This document shows, in pieces, positions 27,461-37,387 of a DNA stretch of 64,000 nucleotides (positions within the stretch are counted from its first letter, which is position 1; each line of letters starts with the position of its first letter). The DNA comes from Affinundibacterium flavidum. Its GTDB lineage: Bacteria; Pseudomonadota; Gammaproteobacteria; Burkholderiales; Burkholderiaceae_D. Location: assembly GCF_014284175.1 (NCBI RefSeq), contig NZ_JACOGA010000002.1:124001-188000 (forward strand). Reading direction: 5' to 3'. A program made the position numbers and the translations under genes. The notes beneath the pieces were generated by a model. The model was not told where the DNA came from. It saw only the letters and a list, made by a program, of their open reading frames with translations, and made no database searches.

Positions 27461-28786
27461 ATGCGCTTACCCACCTTTATATCCGCACTACTCGTAACCA
27501 GCGCATTAAGCTGCTTGAATTTGTACGCCCAGGTGAGGACGACCACGCATAGCTCCTACGTCATGAAACTTGAACGCTGGGGCAATACGACTTATCAAAG
27601 CCTGGAACTCGACGAGCAAGACGGTAAGATCAGCGGCAGCATAGATCGAGATCCCTTGGTTGGCGTTCGTACAGCTGACGGCTATATTTTTACCGCAACG
27701 GCAGCAGATAAAACGACTTACACCTACCGCGCAAAAATCACCCCAGAAGGTTTGAGTGGCGAGGCTGATTTCCCCGATAGTAATCACCCACAAGTACGGG
27801 TTCAACATACCTTTAGCGCCAACAAAATTCCTGCTCGACCTAATGGCAATCCGCGCACTTACCAATATGATCCAAGCTCGTATTCAAACACCTTCTCACC
27901 TGATCGCTCACCAGTCTTGACTATTTGGTCAGGCGATACGGTTCAAACGAAGACTGTCGATTCTGGTGGCGTCGATGAACACGGTATGACCGTGGCTTTG
28001 TACGGTAATCCTCAAACCGGCCCTTTCTATATTGCAGATGCGGATGTTGGTGATGTGCTGGCAATTCATATTAAACGTCTGCGTCTTAATCGCGACTATG
28101 CCGATAGTTTGGATATGATCGTCCACAAAGCCCAGACCACACGCCTAGCATCCCGCAGCACAGAATTGGGGCAAGCGGTGCGCTGGAAACTCGATTTGAA
28201 AAATGGTTTAGCCAGTCCAGAAAATGCCAGTGAAAAGCTAAAGAATTTCAAAGTTCCTGTTAAGCCTATGCTAGGTGGATTAGCCCTCGCGCCAGGTAAT
28301 GGCATGCCCGCTATTTCTACAGGCGACACTGGCAACTTCGGCGGCAATATGGATTTTAATGAAGTGGTCGAAGGTAATACCGTCTATCTAGCGGTCAATC
28401 AACCGGGTGCTTTGCTGTATCTTGGCGATGCCCACGCTTTGCAAGGCGATGGTGAAACCTCGCAATATGCTTTAGAAACCTCGATGGCTGTGGAGTTTAG
28501 CGTCGAAGTGATTAAGCACAAACAAATTGCCATGCCACGCGTAGTTTCGCCAACCCACATCATGACGCTGGGGCAAGCAGGCTCCTTAGATGAGGCACTC
28601 AAACTAGCGACTAGTGGTATGACTCAATGGCTGGCAGAAGACTATGGTTTGAATCTATCTGAAAGTGCGCAAATCTTGGGAACATCGGTCGAATATCGGG
28701 TAGTCAACCTAGCTGGACGCAGCGTCGGCCTCGCAGCAAAACTTGATAGACAATTACTTAAAAATCTTCCCGCCAAAGTACCATAA
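27461..28786 (+). CDS. Secreted acetamidase/formamidase family protein
   Basis: The 441-residue protein has an N-terminal signal peptide (to about residue 23), then about 100 residues of unassigned beta-rich sequence, then the acetamidase/formamidase domain (about 140-420), with typical stretches TIWSGDTVQTKTVDSGG, ALAPGNGMPAISTG and GNFGGNMDFNEV. It would hydrolyse short-chain amides to ammonia and a carboxylate. Export and the N-terminal extra domain are unusual compared with cytosolic formamidases. AGGAAAATG lies before the ATG. Confidence 0.85.
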   Translation: MRLPTFISALLVTSALSCLNLYAQVRTTTHSSYVMKLERWGNTTYQSLELDEQDGKISGSIDRDPLVGVRTADGYIFTATAADKTTYTYRAKITPEGLSGEADFPDSNHPQVRVQHTFSANKIPARPNGNPRTYQYDPSSYSNTFSPDRSPVLTIWSGDTVQTKTVDSGGVDEHGMTVALYGNPQTGPFYIADADVGDVLAIHIKRLRLNRDYADSLDMIVHKAQTTRLASRSTELGQAVRWKLDLKNGLASPENASEKLKNFKVPVKPMLGGLALAPGNGMPAISTGDTGNFGGNMDFNEVVEGNTVYLAVNQPGALLYLGDAHALQGDGETSQYALETSMAVEFSVEVIKHKQIAMPRVVSPTHIMTLGQAGSLDEALKLATSGMTQWLAEDYGLNLSESAQILGTSVEYRVVNLAGRSVGLAAKLDRQLLKNLPAKVP

Positions 28787-28831
28787 ATCTGATCGTAGAC
28801 TTGGCTATGCACATTCGTAATAAAAATTGAG

Positions 28832-28866
28832 CTTGCTATCTCTGTAACCGATAGCAAGTTTCATAT
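28832..28866 (+). terminator. Terminator of the formamidase-like gene
   Basis: CTTGCTATC (28832-28840) pairs with GATAGCAAG (28850-28858), followed by TTTCATATTT. Confidence 0.6.
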
Positions 28867-29027
28867 TTCCATAACAAGAAGGCATAAGAAAATTTCAGTT
28901 TTAAATATCTGACCACATTTCTTCATCACATAAGAATTCGAACTAAATTCTCACTTACGGTATCCTATGGGCTGTTTTGATTTTCCGTCTATTTTTCAAC
29001 GATTTTCTAAATTAGCTACCGCTCATA

Positions 29028-30734
29028 ATGCTGAAATCCATCTCTCAGAATATCCCTTCAAATTCGCGCCGCACACTACTTGCTAGCCTCGCCGCAATCG
29101 CATTTGCCAGTTCGTTCTCATGCGCATTTGCCGCCAATGAACAAGGCCCCAAAATCGCTAAGGCCCCAAAGCTGGTGTTGGTGTTAGTCGTTGATGGTCT
29201 CCCAAATGAACAAGTGCAACGCTACCGTCATCAATTCGGCGAAGGTGGTTTTAAGCGTTTGTTAGAACAAGGTGCATGGTTCGGTAATGCACATCAGGCG
29301 CACGGGATTACCGTGACCGCGGTGGGTCATGCCGCAGTGTTGAGTGGTGCCTATCCTTACCAACACGGCATCATCGGTAATAACTGGTTAGATCCGCAAA
29401 CCCTCACGTCAATTTACTGTACCGAAGATAGCCAACACACTTATCTGAATGAAGATACCAAGGCAAGCGATGGCACGTCCCCAGCAAATTTAAGAGTGAG
29501 TACGGTTGGCGATGAATTGCGTTACGCGACTGGCAATCAATCAAAAGTGATTACGGTATCGGGCAAAGACCGCGGTGCGATTTTGTTAGCAGGTAAAACC
29601 GGCACGGCTTATATGCTGATGAAAAAATCTGGCAACTTCGCCAGCAGCACTTACTACATGCAAAACTATCCCGAGTGGCAACAACAATTTGTCGCGAAGA
29701 AACCGCAAGACCGTTTCTACGGCAAGCAATGGAATACTTTGCTGCCAGAGCAAGCCTATGTGGGCGATGCTTCTGACGATATCGTCGCACCATCAGAAAG
29801 CTCCAACAGCAAACGTTTTCCGTATGTCTACGATAGCAAGTCCGGCAAACCCGACGCAGAGTATTATGAAAAATTATTCACTGGCCCGTATGTCGATGAA
29901 TTAACCTTAGAATTTGCACGCGCCGCGATCGACGGCGAAAAGCTGGGAAATAATTCAGCGGGTGTGACCGATGTCTTAGGTGTGAGTTTATCCAGCCACG
30001 ATTATGTCAATCATAACTGGGGACCAGAAAGTAAAATGTCGCACGACCATTTGCAACGCTTGGATCGCTTATTAGCGGCATTCTTGAACGATGTCGATAA
30101 AAAAGTGGGACTCGATAATACGCTGGTCGTGCTGACCGCTGACCACGGTTTTTCAAATGTTCCAGAGTTTTCACAAAGCATCAAGCGTGACGCCAATCGC
30201 CTTGAAGGAAGCAAAATGTTGCAGGCATTGAATCAGCACTTGCAAGAAAAATTTGGCGTAGAAAAATTAGTCCGTAAGTGGTCTGCCCCGAATTTTTTCT
30301 TGAATTATGCGGCTGCAGAATCAAAGGGAATTTCACGCACTGATTTAGAAAATGCGGCGGCACGTTTTTTACTTAACTACAAGGGCGTTGCGAATGCCTA
30401 CACGCGCACTCAATTTGAAACTGGCATGCTACCAAATGACCGCATCAGTCGCTTAATGCAACGTGGCTGGAATAAGCAATTGTCGGGAGATCTGGTGGTG
30501 GTAGCAAAGCCATTTTGGTATTTTGGAAGTGCGAACTCCGGCACTTCACATGGTTCGCCTTACACTTACGATACCAACGTGCCTTTGATCTTCATGGGCA
30601 AGCCTTGGATTAAAGCCGGTGCTTACAGCCAATACGCAGAAGTGGTAGATATCGCATCGACATTGTCGCATCTGTTAAAAATCAGAATGCCCTCGGGTGC
30701 TGAAGGTCGGGTGTTGACTGAGACGCTTAGATAA
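29028..30734 (+). CDS. Secreted alkaline phosphatase family protein (PafA/nucleotide pyrophosphatase type)
   Basis: The 568-residue product starts with a signal peptide (residues 1-36). The alkaline phosphatase-superfamily core is visible in order: metal Asp in LVVDGLPNEQ, nucleophile candidate Thr97 in GITVTAVGHAAVLSG, SLSSHDYVNHNWGPES, LTADHGFSNV and SGTSHGSPYTYD. A Thr nucleophile points to the PafA or phosphodiesterase branch rather than PhoA. It should act in the periplasm on phosphate esters. No Pho box was recognised upstream. The stop lies inside a 10-bp tandem array. Confidence 0.9.
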   Translation: MLKSISQNIPSNSRRTLLASLAAIAFASSFSCAFAANEQGPKIAKAPKLVLVLVVDGLPNEQVQRYRHQFGEGGFKRLLEQGAWFGNAHQAHGITVTAVGHAAVLSGAYPYQHGIIGNNWLDPQTLTSIYCTEDSQHTYLNEDTKASDGTSPANLRVSTVGDELRYATGNQSKVITVSGKDRGAILLAGKTGTAYMLMKKSGNFASSTYYMQNYPEWQQQFVAKKPQDRFYGKQWNTLLPEQAYVGDASDDIVAPSESSNSKRFPYVYDSKSGKPDAEYYEKLFTGPYVDELTLEFARAAIDGEKLGNNSAGVTDVLGVSLSSHDYVNHNWGPESKMSHDHLQRLDRLLAAFLNDVDKKVGLDNTLVVLTADHGFSNVPEFSQSIKRDANRLEGSKMLQALNQHLQEKFGVEKLVRKWSAPNFFLNYAAAESKGISRTDLENAAARFLLNYKGVANAYTRTQFETGMLPNDRISRLMQRGWNKQLSGDLVVVAKPFWYFGSANSGTSHGSPYTYDTNVPLIFMGKPWIKAGAYSQYAEVVDIASTLSHLLKIRMPSGAEGRVLTETLR

Positions 30735-30774
30735 GCTTAGGTAGGCTTAGATAAACTTAAGTAAGCTGCTTAAT
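30725..30774 (+). repeat. 10-bp tandem array across a stop codon
   Basis: Units GCTTAGATAA, GCTTAGGTAG, GCTTAGATAA, ACTTAAGTAA and a remnant GCTGCTTAAT follow one another, and the phosphatase stop codon (30732-30734) is in the first unit. Confidence 0.75.
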
Positions 30775-30781
30775 CACTTAC

Positions 30782-30821
30782 AAAAAAGCCGCGAAACCTG
30801 CTGAGGTTTTGCGGCTTTTTT
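30782..30821. terminator. Bidirectional rho-independent terminator
   Basis: AAAAAAGCCGCGAAACC (30782-30798) pairs with GGTTTTGCGGCTTTTTT (30805-30821), with A and T runs at both feet, between convergent genes. Confidence 0.92.
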
Positions 30822-30846
30822 AATTCCTGCAATCTACAGAAATAAT

Positions 30847-32424
30847 TTATGCCTGGCGATAGTTATCCAACATTCGATAATTACGCGCATACATGGCAAA
30901 TAGGCCTGCGGCGCATAAACAGAATCCAGCGAAGAAGAACATCTGGAATGCCGTGACACTCAACCCCAGCGATTGTATGTATGCAGTCACTGCCTCGCCT
31001 TTCACACTAGAGTTTGCCAACAAGACCCATAGGTTACCAACCGTCACAGACAAATACCAAAAACTAGTAATCACGCCCTTCATAGAAATCGGCGCCTGAC
31101 TATACGCAAATTCCAATCCTGTCGCCGAAACCAGAACTTCGCCAAAAGTCATCAAAGCATAAGGGATGATTTGCCAGACGATGGTAATCGGATCACCGCC
31201 ATCAATTTCTAACTGCAAACCGCCAACGACTATCCACGCAAGACCCGTCGCCGCGATACCCGTACCCATGCGACGTAAAGCCGTCACTTTAACGCCGCCG
31301 CGCGCCAGCAAGGGGTAGAGAACGAAGTTATTAAACGGGATCAGGATCATCACCAATGCCGGATTTAAGGCTTGCATCATGGAAGATTGAAACCATTCTG
31401 GCTTAGTCATGTGATCCGCCTGCAAAACCCAAGTCGAGGCTTTTTGATCAAACAATGACCAGAATGGTGTGATCAATGCGAACAGCACTAACAAACGCAA
31501 GACATTACGCACGCCATCAATCGCTGCATCGGGATGAATGCCGCGCACGCGTTCTAATTGTATCCAAGCGCCAGCGCCGCCAAAACCCATGACTAGCACT
31601 AAAGCGGAACACAAGGCAGCGACAACACCTATTTGTGGAATGAAAAACAAACCGGTAATCGCTAAGGCAAAACCCGATAAAGTCAGCCACAAACCCGGAC
31701 GGCTCTCAGTGCGGGTTGCACCTCGCGACAAAATCGCACTACGGATTACCACCAAGAACGCATGGGGATCGTTGCTAACGGGTTCTACTCGCACATATTT
31801 TTTACGTCCTAACCAAAATACGAAAGTCGCGATAAACATCAAAATACCAGGGATACCGAACGCCACGCTGGCACCAAAATGTTTCAAAAATATCGGCATC
31901 AACAAAGACGCAAAGAAAGAACCGAAGTTGATAATCCAGTAAAACGCATCGAATACTTTTTGCGCTAAAGAGCGATTCGTCTGATCGAATTGATCGCCGA
32001 TAAAGGAAGCAACCAAGGGTTTAATCCCACCGGAACCCAATGCAATCAAAAACAAGCCGGTATAAAAGCCTGTCATGCTATGTTCAAACATCGCAAGGCA
32101 AGCATGGCCTGCACAATAGACTAAGCTCAGCCACAAGATCGTATTGTATTTACCGAACACCCGGTCAGCCAACCAACCACCGAGTAAAGGGAAAAAGTAC
32201 ACGCCAATCACGAAGGTATGAAACACATTCTTGGCTTCACCTTTGCGCAACTCTTCGGGTATAGCTAACAACAAACTGGTCATCAAAAACACCGTCAAAA
32301 TATTGCGCATGCCATAGAAACTAAAACGCTCACAGCCTTCATTCGCAATGATGAAGGGAATTTGCTTAGGCATTTTGGGAGCGGATGTTCCCAAATCGGT
32401 AGTCGTAGGGTTGCTGAGATTCAC
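30847..32424 (-). CDS. POT/PTR-family proton-dependent oligopeptide transporter
   Basis: The 525-residue inner-membrane protein has the POT signature near its N-terminus (ANEGCERFSFYGMRNILTVF, the ExxERF motif) and about 12-14 hydrophobic segments. It imports di- or tripeptides with protons. The start is GTG at 32424 with GAGGA just upstream; an ATG overlapping it leads straight to a stop. The next gene upstream (RND permease) ends 120 bases away behind a hairpin, so this is probably a separate transcript. Confidence 0.92.
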   Translation of the reverse strand: MNLSNPTTTDLGTSAPKMPKQIPFIIANEGCERFSFYGMRNILTVFLMTSLLLAIPEELRKGEAKNVFHTFVIGVYFFPLLGGWLADRVFGKYNTILWLSLVYCAGHACLAMFEHSMTGFYTGLFLIALGSGGIKPLVASFIGDQFDQTNRSLAQKVFDAFYWIINFGSFFASLLMPIFLKHFGASVAFGIPGILMFIATFVFWLGRKKYVRVEPVSNDPHAFLVVIRSAILSRGATRTESRPGLWLTLSGFALAITGLFFIPQIGVVAALCSALVLVMGFGGAGAWIQLERVRGIHPDAAIDGVRNVLRLLVLFALITPFWSLFDQKASTWVLQADHMTKPEWFQSSMMQALNPALVMILIPFNNFVLYPLLARGGVKVTALRRMGTGIAATGLAWIVVGGLQLEIDGGDPITIVWQIIPYALMTFGEVLVSATGLEFAYSQAPISMKGVITSFWYLSVTVGNLWVLLANSSVKGEAVTAYIQSLGLSVTAFQMFFFAGFCLCAAGLFAMYARNYRMLDNYRQA

Positions 32425-32463
32425 ATTATCCTCACTAGCTTTTCTATTTGTTCAAAGACACAA

Positions 32464-32491
32464 GACAACGGCCTCTTGCGAGGCCGTTGTC
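32464..32491 (-). terminator. Terminator of the RND efflux operon
   Basis: GACAACGGCCTC (32464-32475) pairs perfectly with GAGGCCGTTGTC (32480-32491) around TTGC. Read on the minus strand it is followed by a moderately U-rich TTGTGTCTTTG. Confidence 0.65.
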
Positions 32492-32544
32492 GATAGTCTA
32501 CTAATTTACTGCTGGTTCACTACTTACTTCTTTTTGACTTTAGC

Positions 32545-35500
32545 TCATGAACTTTTTTGTGCCTTTGGCTGTGGTTTACCCATGATCCAAAACAACACAA
32601 ATTTCAGACCGCGATAAATTAAGCGCACAAAAATCAAGGTCAAGATCGCTTCAATGAAGGTCAATATAAAGGCGACAAAAGCATTCCAGCGCACGACACG
32701 ACGACCAAATTTTGCAAACATGCGGTCACGAGCGATTTCTATGCTGTCATAGAAAGTCGGCACAACCAACAAAGTCAACAACGTAGAAGTAATCGTGCCA
32801 CCAATAATCGCAATCGCCAATGGACGATAGAATTCACCACCCTCACCCATCCCAATTGCCACCGGCAACATACCGGCGATCAGCGCAAAGGTCGTCATCA
32901 AAATAGGACGCAAACGCATACGACCAGCGTACATCAAAGCCTCTTCACGACCAACGCCTTCTGCTTCACGCTTGCGCGCGCAATCGAGTAAGAGAATCGC
33001 ATTCTTCGCAACTAAGCCCATCAACATGATAATGCCGATAAAACTCATCAAGTTCAACGTGCCCTTGGTCAATAACAAAGCCAATACCACACCGATCAAG
33101 CTCAAAGGCAAGGACAACATCACTGGAAGCGGTGCGGTGAATGAGCCGAACTGCATGACCAAAATTAAGTACATCAGGCCGATACCCATGAACAAGGCGA
33201 TCGTCATTTCTGTAAATAATTCATTTTGATTTTTCGCTGAACCATCTAATTGAATCCCGAAGCCTGCCGGGAAATTAATCGCCTTCGCAATCTTCAATGC
33301 CTCAGTCGTAACTTCACCAGGCGAACGCCCTTGCACATTGGCTGATACAGAAATCATACGTTTACCGTCGGAATGCTCGATCCTTGCCGGACCTTTACCC
33401 ATGGTAATCGTTGCGATTTGTTCCAGTGGAACCATCTTATCGGTACCTGTTACGGCAATCGGTAAAGTTTCGATATTGTCGGCACTGACGCGGTCTTCTG
33501 GATGCAAGCGCACAGACACGTCGCGCGTCTCACCCGTTGGATCAACCCAATCACCAACTTCGACACCAGCAAACGCGACGCGTAAAGCCTGCGCTGCATC
33601 GTTTGCCGAAATACCCAAGGAATTTGCCAAACCGCGATTCAATTCGATCTGCAATTCATCTTTAGGATCTTGCTCAGACAAACCGACATCGACCGCACCA
33701 GGAACCTTGCGCAATTTCGCCATAAAGTCGGTCGTAATTTCCATCAATTTACGTGAATCTTCACCAGAGAATTTGATTTGCACTGGCTTACCACCACCGT
33801 TATTCAAATCGTCTTGCACCACGTATTCTGCACCGACCAGTGTCGCCACTTTTTCACGCAAACTGACGGCAACTTGAGCGGCAGAGCGCTTACGCTCTGT
33901 ACTCTTGCCAATATCCACATACACACGACCACCAGTGATGCTCACACTACTATTGGTCGCTACTGTTTCTGGCAGGGTGCGCGCCAACTCAGCCGCTTTT
34001 TCGACTTTCAAACGCGAATACTCCAAGCTAGAACTCGATGGCGTGCGGATATTGATCATCAAATTGCCGCTGTCGGAAGCAGGCAAGAAACTCGTGCCAC
34101 CTAAAGTTGCGTGCAGAACAATCGCCATCACAAAACTCAGTAATGCAATGACTGCCATCCAACGTCTATGGTGTAAGGCCCAGGCAATCACATTGCCATA
34201 ACCTTCGGCTTTGCGATCGAACCAGTGATTGAAGCGCTCCAAAATCAGACTGATACCTGTCTTTGGTTGCAGATGATGTCCAATTGGATCACCCCAGAAT
34301 GCCGACAACATAGGATCAAGGGTGAAGGAGATAAACAGACTCACCATCACGGATGCCGTCACAGTCAAAGCAAATGGACGGAACCATTCGCCCGACACGC
34401 CAGGCATAAACGCGACTGGAATAAATACCGCCATAATCGAGAAAGTGGTCGCCGCTACCGCCAAACCGATTTCAGCAGTACCGTTCAAGGCCGCCGTACG
34501 ACGATCTGATCCATTTTCCATGTGGCGCACAATATTTTCCCGCACCACAATCGCGTCATCGATCAAGACACCAATCGCCAGTGACAAGCCAAGCAAAGTC
34601 ATGAAGTTCAGCGTAAAGCCGCACAACCACACCGCGATAAATGCCGCAATCACCGATGTTGGCAAACTCAAAGCAGTAATCAACGTTGAGCGCCAAGAAT
34701 TCAAGAAGACGTACACCACAAAAATCGTTAACACCGCACCGAACAAGAGAGATTCAATCACGTTATTCAGATTTTTTTGCGCGTTCTTACCACCATCTTG
34801 CGTGATCTCTAATTTCGTTCCTTCTGGTAAGGACTTATTCACTTCATCCACCATACTACGGATACGATTCGCTACCGAGACAGTACTCGCATCGCGTGAT
34901 TTCATCACCATGATACCGACGTTGGGATTGCCATTACGCACGCTGAATCCACCGATTTCAGCAAAACCATCTTGTATCGTTGCCACTTGCGCCAGACGCA
35001 CAACTTCATTGCCGCGACGCTTAACCACGATCTGTTCAAACTCTGCTGGCGATTCTAAACGACCAACCAGACGTATACTTTTCTCTTCCATCGTGCCACG
35101 CACTTTACCGACCGGTGCAGTCGAGTTTTGCGTACGTAAAGCCGCTACTACTTCAGATACCGAGACATTAAATTCACGCAATTTTTGTGCGCGTAATAAA
35201 ACACTGAGTTCACGCTTGAGTGAACCGTTCACCGTGACAACCGCAACGCCATCAACACCACGGAAACGATCAGACAAGTCATCTTCGGCTAAGCGAGAAA
35301 TCTCTGCATGTGTCTTAGTCTTGGAGGACAAAGCCATCTGCATAATCGGTTGATCGTTAGGGTCGCGTCTTTCAATAATCGGTTCGCGCATTTCGGTCGG
35401 CAACTTATAGCGCACCGAAGCAATCGCATTGCGCACATCATCCGACGCTTCAATCATATTGCGATCGAAGTTAAAGATCAGTGTGAAATAAGCGCTGCCT

Positions 35501-35757
35501 TCACTGGCAGAAGAACGTAATTGCGTCACACCAGAAATACTTTGCAGTGACTTCTCGATACGATTAACGATCTCACGTTCCACGCTTTCAGGTGAAGCGC
35601 CCGGGTAAGGCACGTAGACGCCGAGCACTGGTTCTTGCACATTCGGGATTTCATTGACGCGTAATTTTTTCAGAGCCAATAAACCCAAACACATCAATGC
35701 AATAATAATGACGATCGTAGCGATCGGCCGTTTGATACTAAAGTCAGATAGGAACAT
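32545..35757 (-). CDS. RND efflux transporter permease (HAE1/AcrB-like)
   Basis: The 1070-residue inner-membrane pump has the duplicated RND layout: 12 transmembrane segments in two blocks, each preceded by a large periplasmic loop. The proton-relay aspartates are Asp400-Asp401 (GVLIDDAIVVRENI) and the lysine is in GLVAKNAILLLD. With the adaptor encoded 1 base upstream it exports drugs or other small molecules; an outer-membrane TolC partner is not encoded here. The C-terminus has an extra hydrophobic stretch and a short basic tail. Confidence 0.95.
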   Translation of the reverse strand: MFLSDFSIKRPIATIVIIIALMCLGLLALKKLRVNEIPNVQEPVLGVYVPYPGASPESVEREIVNRIEKSLQSISGVTQLRSSASEGSAYFTLIFNFDRNMIEASDDVRNAIASVRYKLPTEMREPIIERRDPNDQPIMQMALSSKTKTHAEISRLAEDDLSDRFRGVDGVAVVTVNGSLKRELSVLLRAQKLREFNVSVSEVVAALRTQNSTAPVGKVRGTMEEKSIRLVGRLESPAEFEQIVVKRRGNEVVRLAQVATIQDGFAEIGGFSVRNGNPNVGIMVMKSRDASTVSVANRIRSMVDEVNKSLPEGTKLEITQDGGKNAQKNLNNVIESLLFGAVLTIFVVYVFLNSWRSTLITALSLPTSVIAAFIAVWLCGFTLNFMTLLGLSLAIGVLIDDAIVVRENIVRHMENGSDRRTAALNGTAEIGLAVAATTFSIMAVFIPVAFMPGVSGEWFRPFALTVTASVMVSLFISFTLDPMLSAFWGDPIGHHLQPKTGISLILERFNHWFDRKAEGYGNVIAWALHHRRWMAVIALLSFVMAIVLHATLGGTSFLPASDSGNLMINIRTPSSSSLEYSRLKVEKAAELARTLPETVATNSSVSITGGRVYVDIGKSTERKRSAAQVAVSLREKVATLVGAEYVVQDDLNNGGGKPVQIKFSGEDSRKLMEITTDFMAKLRKVPGAVDVGLSEQDPKDELQIELNRGLANSLGISANDAAQALRVAFAGVEVGDWVDPTGETRDVSVRLHPEDRVSADNIETLPIAVTGTDKMVPLEQIATITMGKGPARIEHSDGKRMISVSANVQGRSPGEVTTEALKIAKAINFPAGFGIQLDGSAKNQNELFTEMTIALFMGIGLMYLILVMQFGSFTAPLPVMLSLPLSLIGVVLALLLTKGTLNLMSFIGIIMLMGLVAKNAILLLDCARKREAEGVGREEALMYAGRMRLRPILMTTFALIAGMLPVAIGMGEGGEFYRPLAIAIIGGTITSTLLTLLVVPTFYDSIEIARDRMFAKFGRRVVRWNAFVAFILTFIEAILTLIFVRLIYRGLKFVLFWIMGKPQPKAQKSS

Positions 35758-35758
35758 A

Positions 35759-36997
35759 TTATTTCCCCGCTACGGTTGCGGTGGCAGCGTTGGAGGCTGA
35801 GGCTGCGGAAGCATTCGCCACTGCAGCAGTTGCAGTGGCGACAGTTGCAGGTGCTGGTGCAGCACTTGCTGTCGCTTTATTTACACCAGCAGAAGCAGCC
35901 ATCTCTACTTTCAAACCATCTTTAAAAGTTGACAGTGGTTGACGCACGACCTTGTCACCATTTTTTAAGCCTGACAGAATCGCATAATCACCACGACGTA
36001 CGTCACGCTCACCCAAAGCGACTACTTGTTTTTTCAAGAGACCATCTTGAATCGCCCATACATAAGTTTTGTCGCCATCACGCGCAATCGCCGAATTAAT
36101 AATGGTTAATACTTGCGTAGTAGCCGCTTCGATCCGACCTTCTGCATATAAACCGGAAACGCGTGGCTGCTCTTTACCGATAAAGTCGACCAAAACTTCA
36201 ACCTGACGTGTGGTCGCATTTGCTGCAGGATCAACGCGACGTACCTTACCGACGAATTGTTGGTCGTAGCCATTGATACGGAAACTTACCGCTTGACCAG
36301 CTTTCACTGCCGTTACCATATCGGTGGAAATCAAGCCTTGAAAACGCAAGCTCGATGGATCGATGACCTTCATAATTTCTTTACCGATTTGCGCTGTATC
36401 ACCATTCGATACTTTACGTTCGCTGACGATGCCATCAAACGGTGCGCGAATTTCAGTGCGTTGCAATTGCTGACGCGCAGCAACGCTACGTGCTTTGGCA
36501 GCGACTAATTCGCTTTGTGAATTATTCCGGCGAATTTCAGCGTCTTCTAAAGCTTGCATCGATGTCATGCCGGAAGCGCGAAGAGTTTTTAGACGCTCTA
36601 ACTGACGTTCAGCCTGATCCAGCGTTTGTTGTGCGGCACGTGCGCCTTGATCAGCCGAAGCCAACTGGTCACGGAAAGACGTGTCATCCAGACGCACCAA
36701 CAGGTCACCGCGCTTAACTGCTTCACCGTTTTCTTTCAACACCTGCATCACGATCGCCGATACCTCAGCCCGGAGATCGGCTTTACGCTCTGGCTGAATA
36801 GAGCCAGTAATGACCGGACCCGATGCCAGAGCACTATTTTGAATCACGACATAATCTTCATTCGTCACTTGCAAAGTGCGTTCCGCATTAGCGCCAGCAC
36901 TAGCATTTTTATCAGATGACTTGCCATCCTTACCACCCTGACTACATGCCGTTAAGATCAGGCATAAAGCAAGAATGAGTAGACTTGGTCGCAACAT
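35759..36997 (-). CDS. RND efflux periplasmic adaptor lipoprotein (membrane fusion protein)
   Basis: The start at 36997 is chosen for its GGAGG site and because it places a lipoprotein signal at the N-terminus with lipobox LTAC (Cys18); a start at 37042 would bury it. The 412-residue protein has the adaptor layout: barrel-sandwich halves (RAEVSAIVMQVLKENGEAVK and IRAPFDGIVSERKVSNGD) flanking a coiled-coil hairpin, then a beta-barrel. The last 45 residues are Ala/Thr/Val-rich and probably disordered. It links the RND pump to an outer-membrane channel. The permease follows after 1 base. Confidence 0.93.
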   Translation of the reverse strand: MLRPSLLILALCLILTACSQGGKDGKSSDKNASAGANAERTLQVTNEDYVVIQNSALASGPVITGSIQPERKADLRAEVSAIVMQVLKENGEAVKRGDLLVRLDDTSFRDQLASADQGARAAQQTLDQAERQLERLKTLRASGMTSMQALEDAEIRRNNSQSELVAAKARSVAARQQLQRTEIRAPFDGIVSERKVSNGDTAQIGKEIMKVIDPSSLRFQGLISTDMVTAVKAGQAVSFRINGYDQQFVGKVRRVDPAANATTRQVEVLVDFIGKEQPRVSGLYAEGRIEAATTQVLTIINSAIARDGDKTYVWAIQDGLLKKQVVALGERDVRRGDYAILSGLKNGDKVVRQPLSTFKDGLKVEMAASAGVNKATASAAPAPATVATATAAVANASAASASNAATATVAGK

Positions 36998-37058
36998 AGT
37001 AAAACCTCCGAGAATAGAATCGATCTTTGAACCCATTACCATACGTAAAGTTCAATAC

Positions 37059-37080
37059 TTTGTCACTAGAAGCTGACAAA
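37059..37080. promoter_or_regulatory. Possible operator upstream of the RND operon
   Basis: TTTGTCA (37059-37065) and TGACAAA (37074-37080) form a perfect inverted repeat with an 8-base spacer, in the intergenic region divergent to leucine dehydrogenase, 62 bases before the adaptor start. The size suits a TetR-like or MarR-like dimer; no regulator gene is adjacent. The rest of 36998-37387 shows no gene. Confidence 0.4.
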
Positions 37081-37387
37081 ATAATCTTTTCACAGTGAAG
37101 TTGTTGATTTATGGCGCGACATTTTTATTTGCCGTCAGCTTATTTACAAAAAGTTAGCAATACCTTCCCATAATCAATTTTCATATTGGCAATTCAAGTT
37201 GAAATCCTGCAGCCTTGCCCTTATACTTCAGCGCGCGTGACACAATCACCGATTTTTTACCGGCTACCCGCCTGGTAAAAGCCCGATTTACCAACGTTTC
37301 TCTCTCTCATCCATTCAATCATTTTTGCGGTACTGGAACAAGCTGGCACATCTGCCACATTGACCAATTCCGCGCGGAGCCATAAGC

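Noticed and set aside
34322..35353. Plus-strand open frame of 343 codons opposite the RND permease
   Set aside because: The minus-strand permease has all expected RND motifs over the whole stretch; the antisense frame is compositionally driven.
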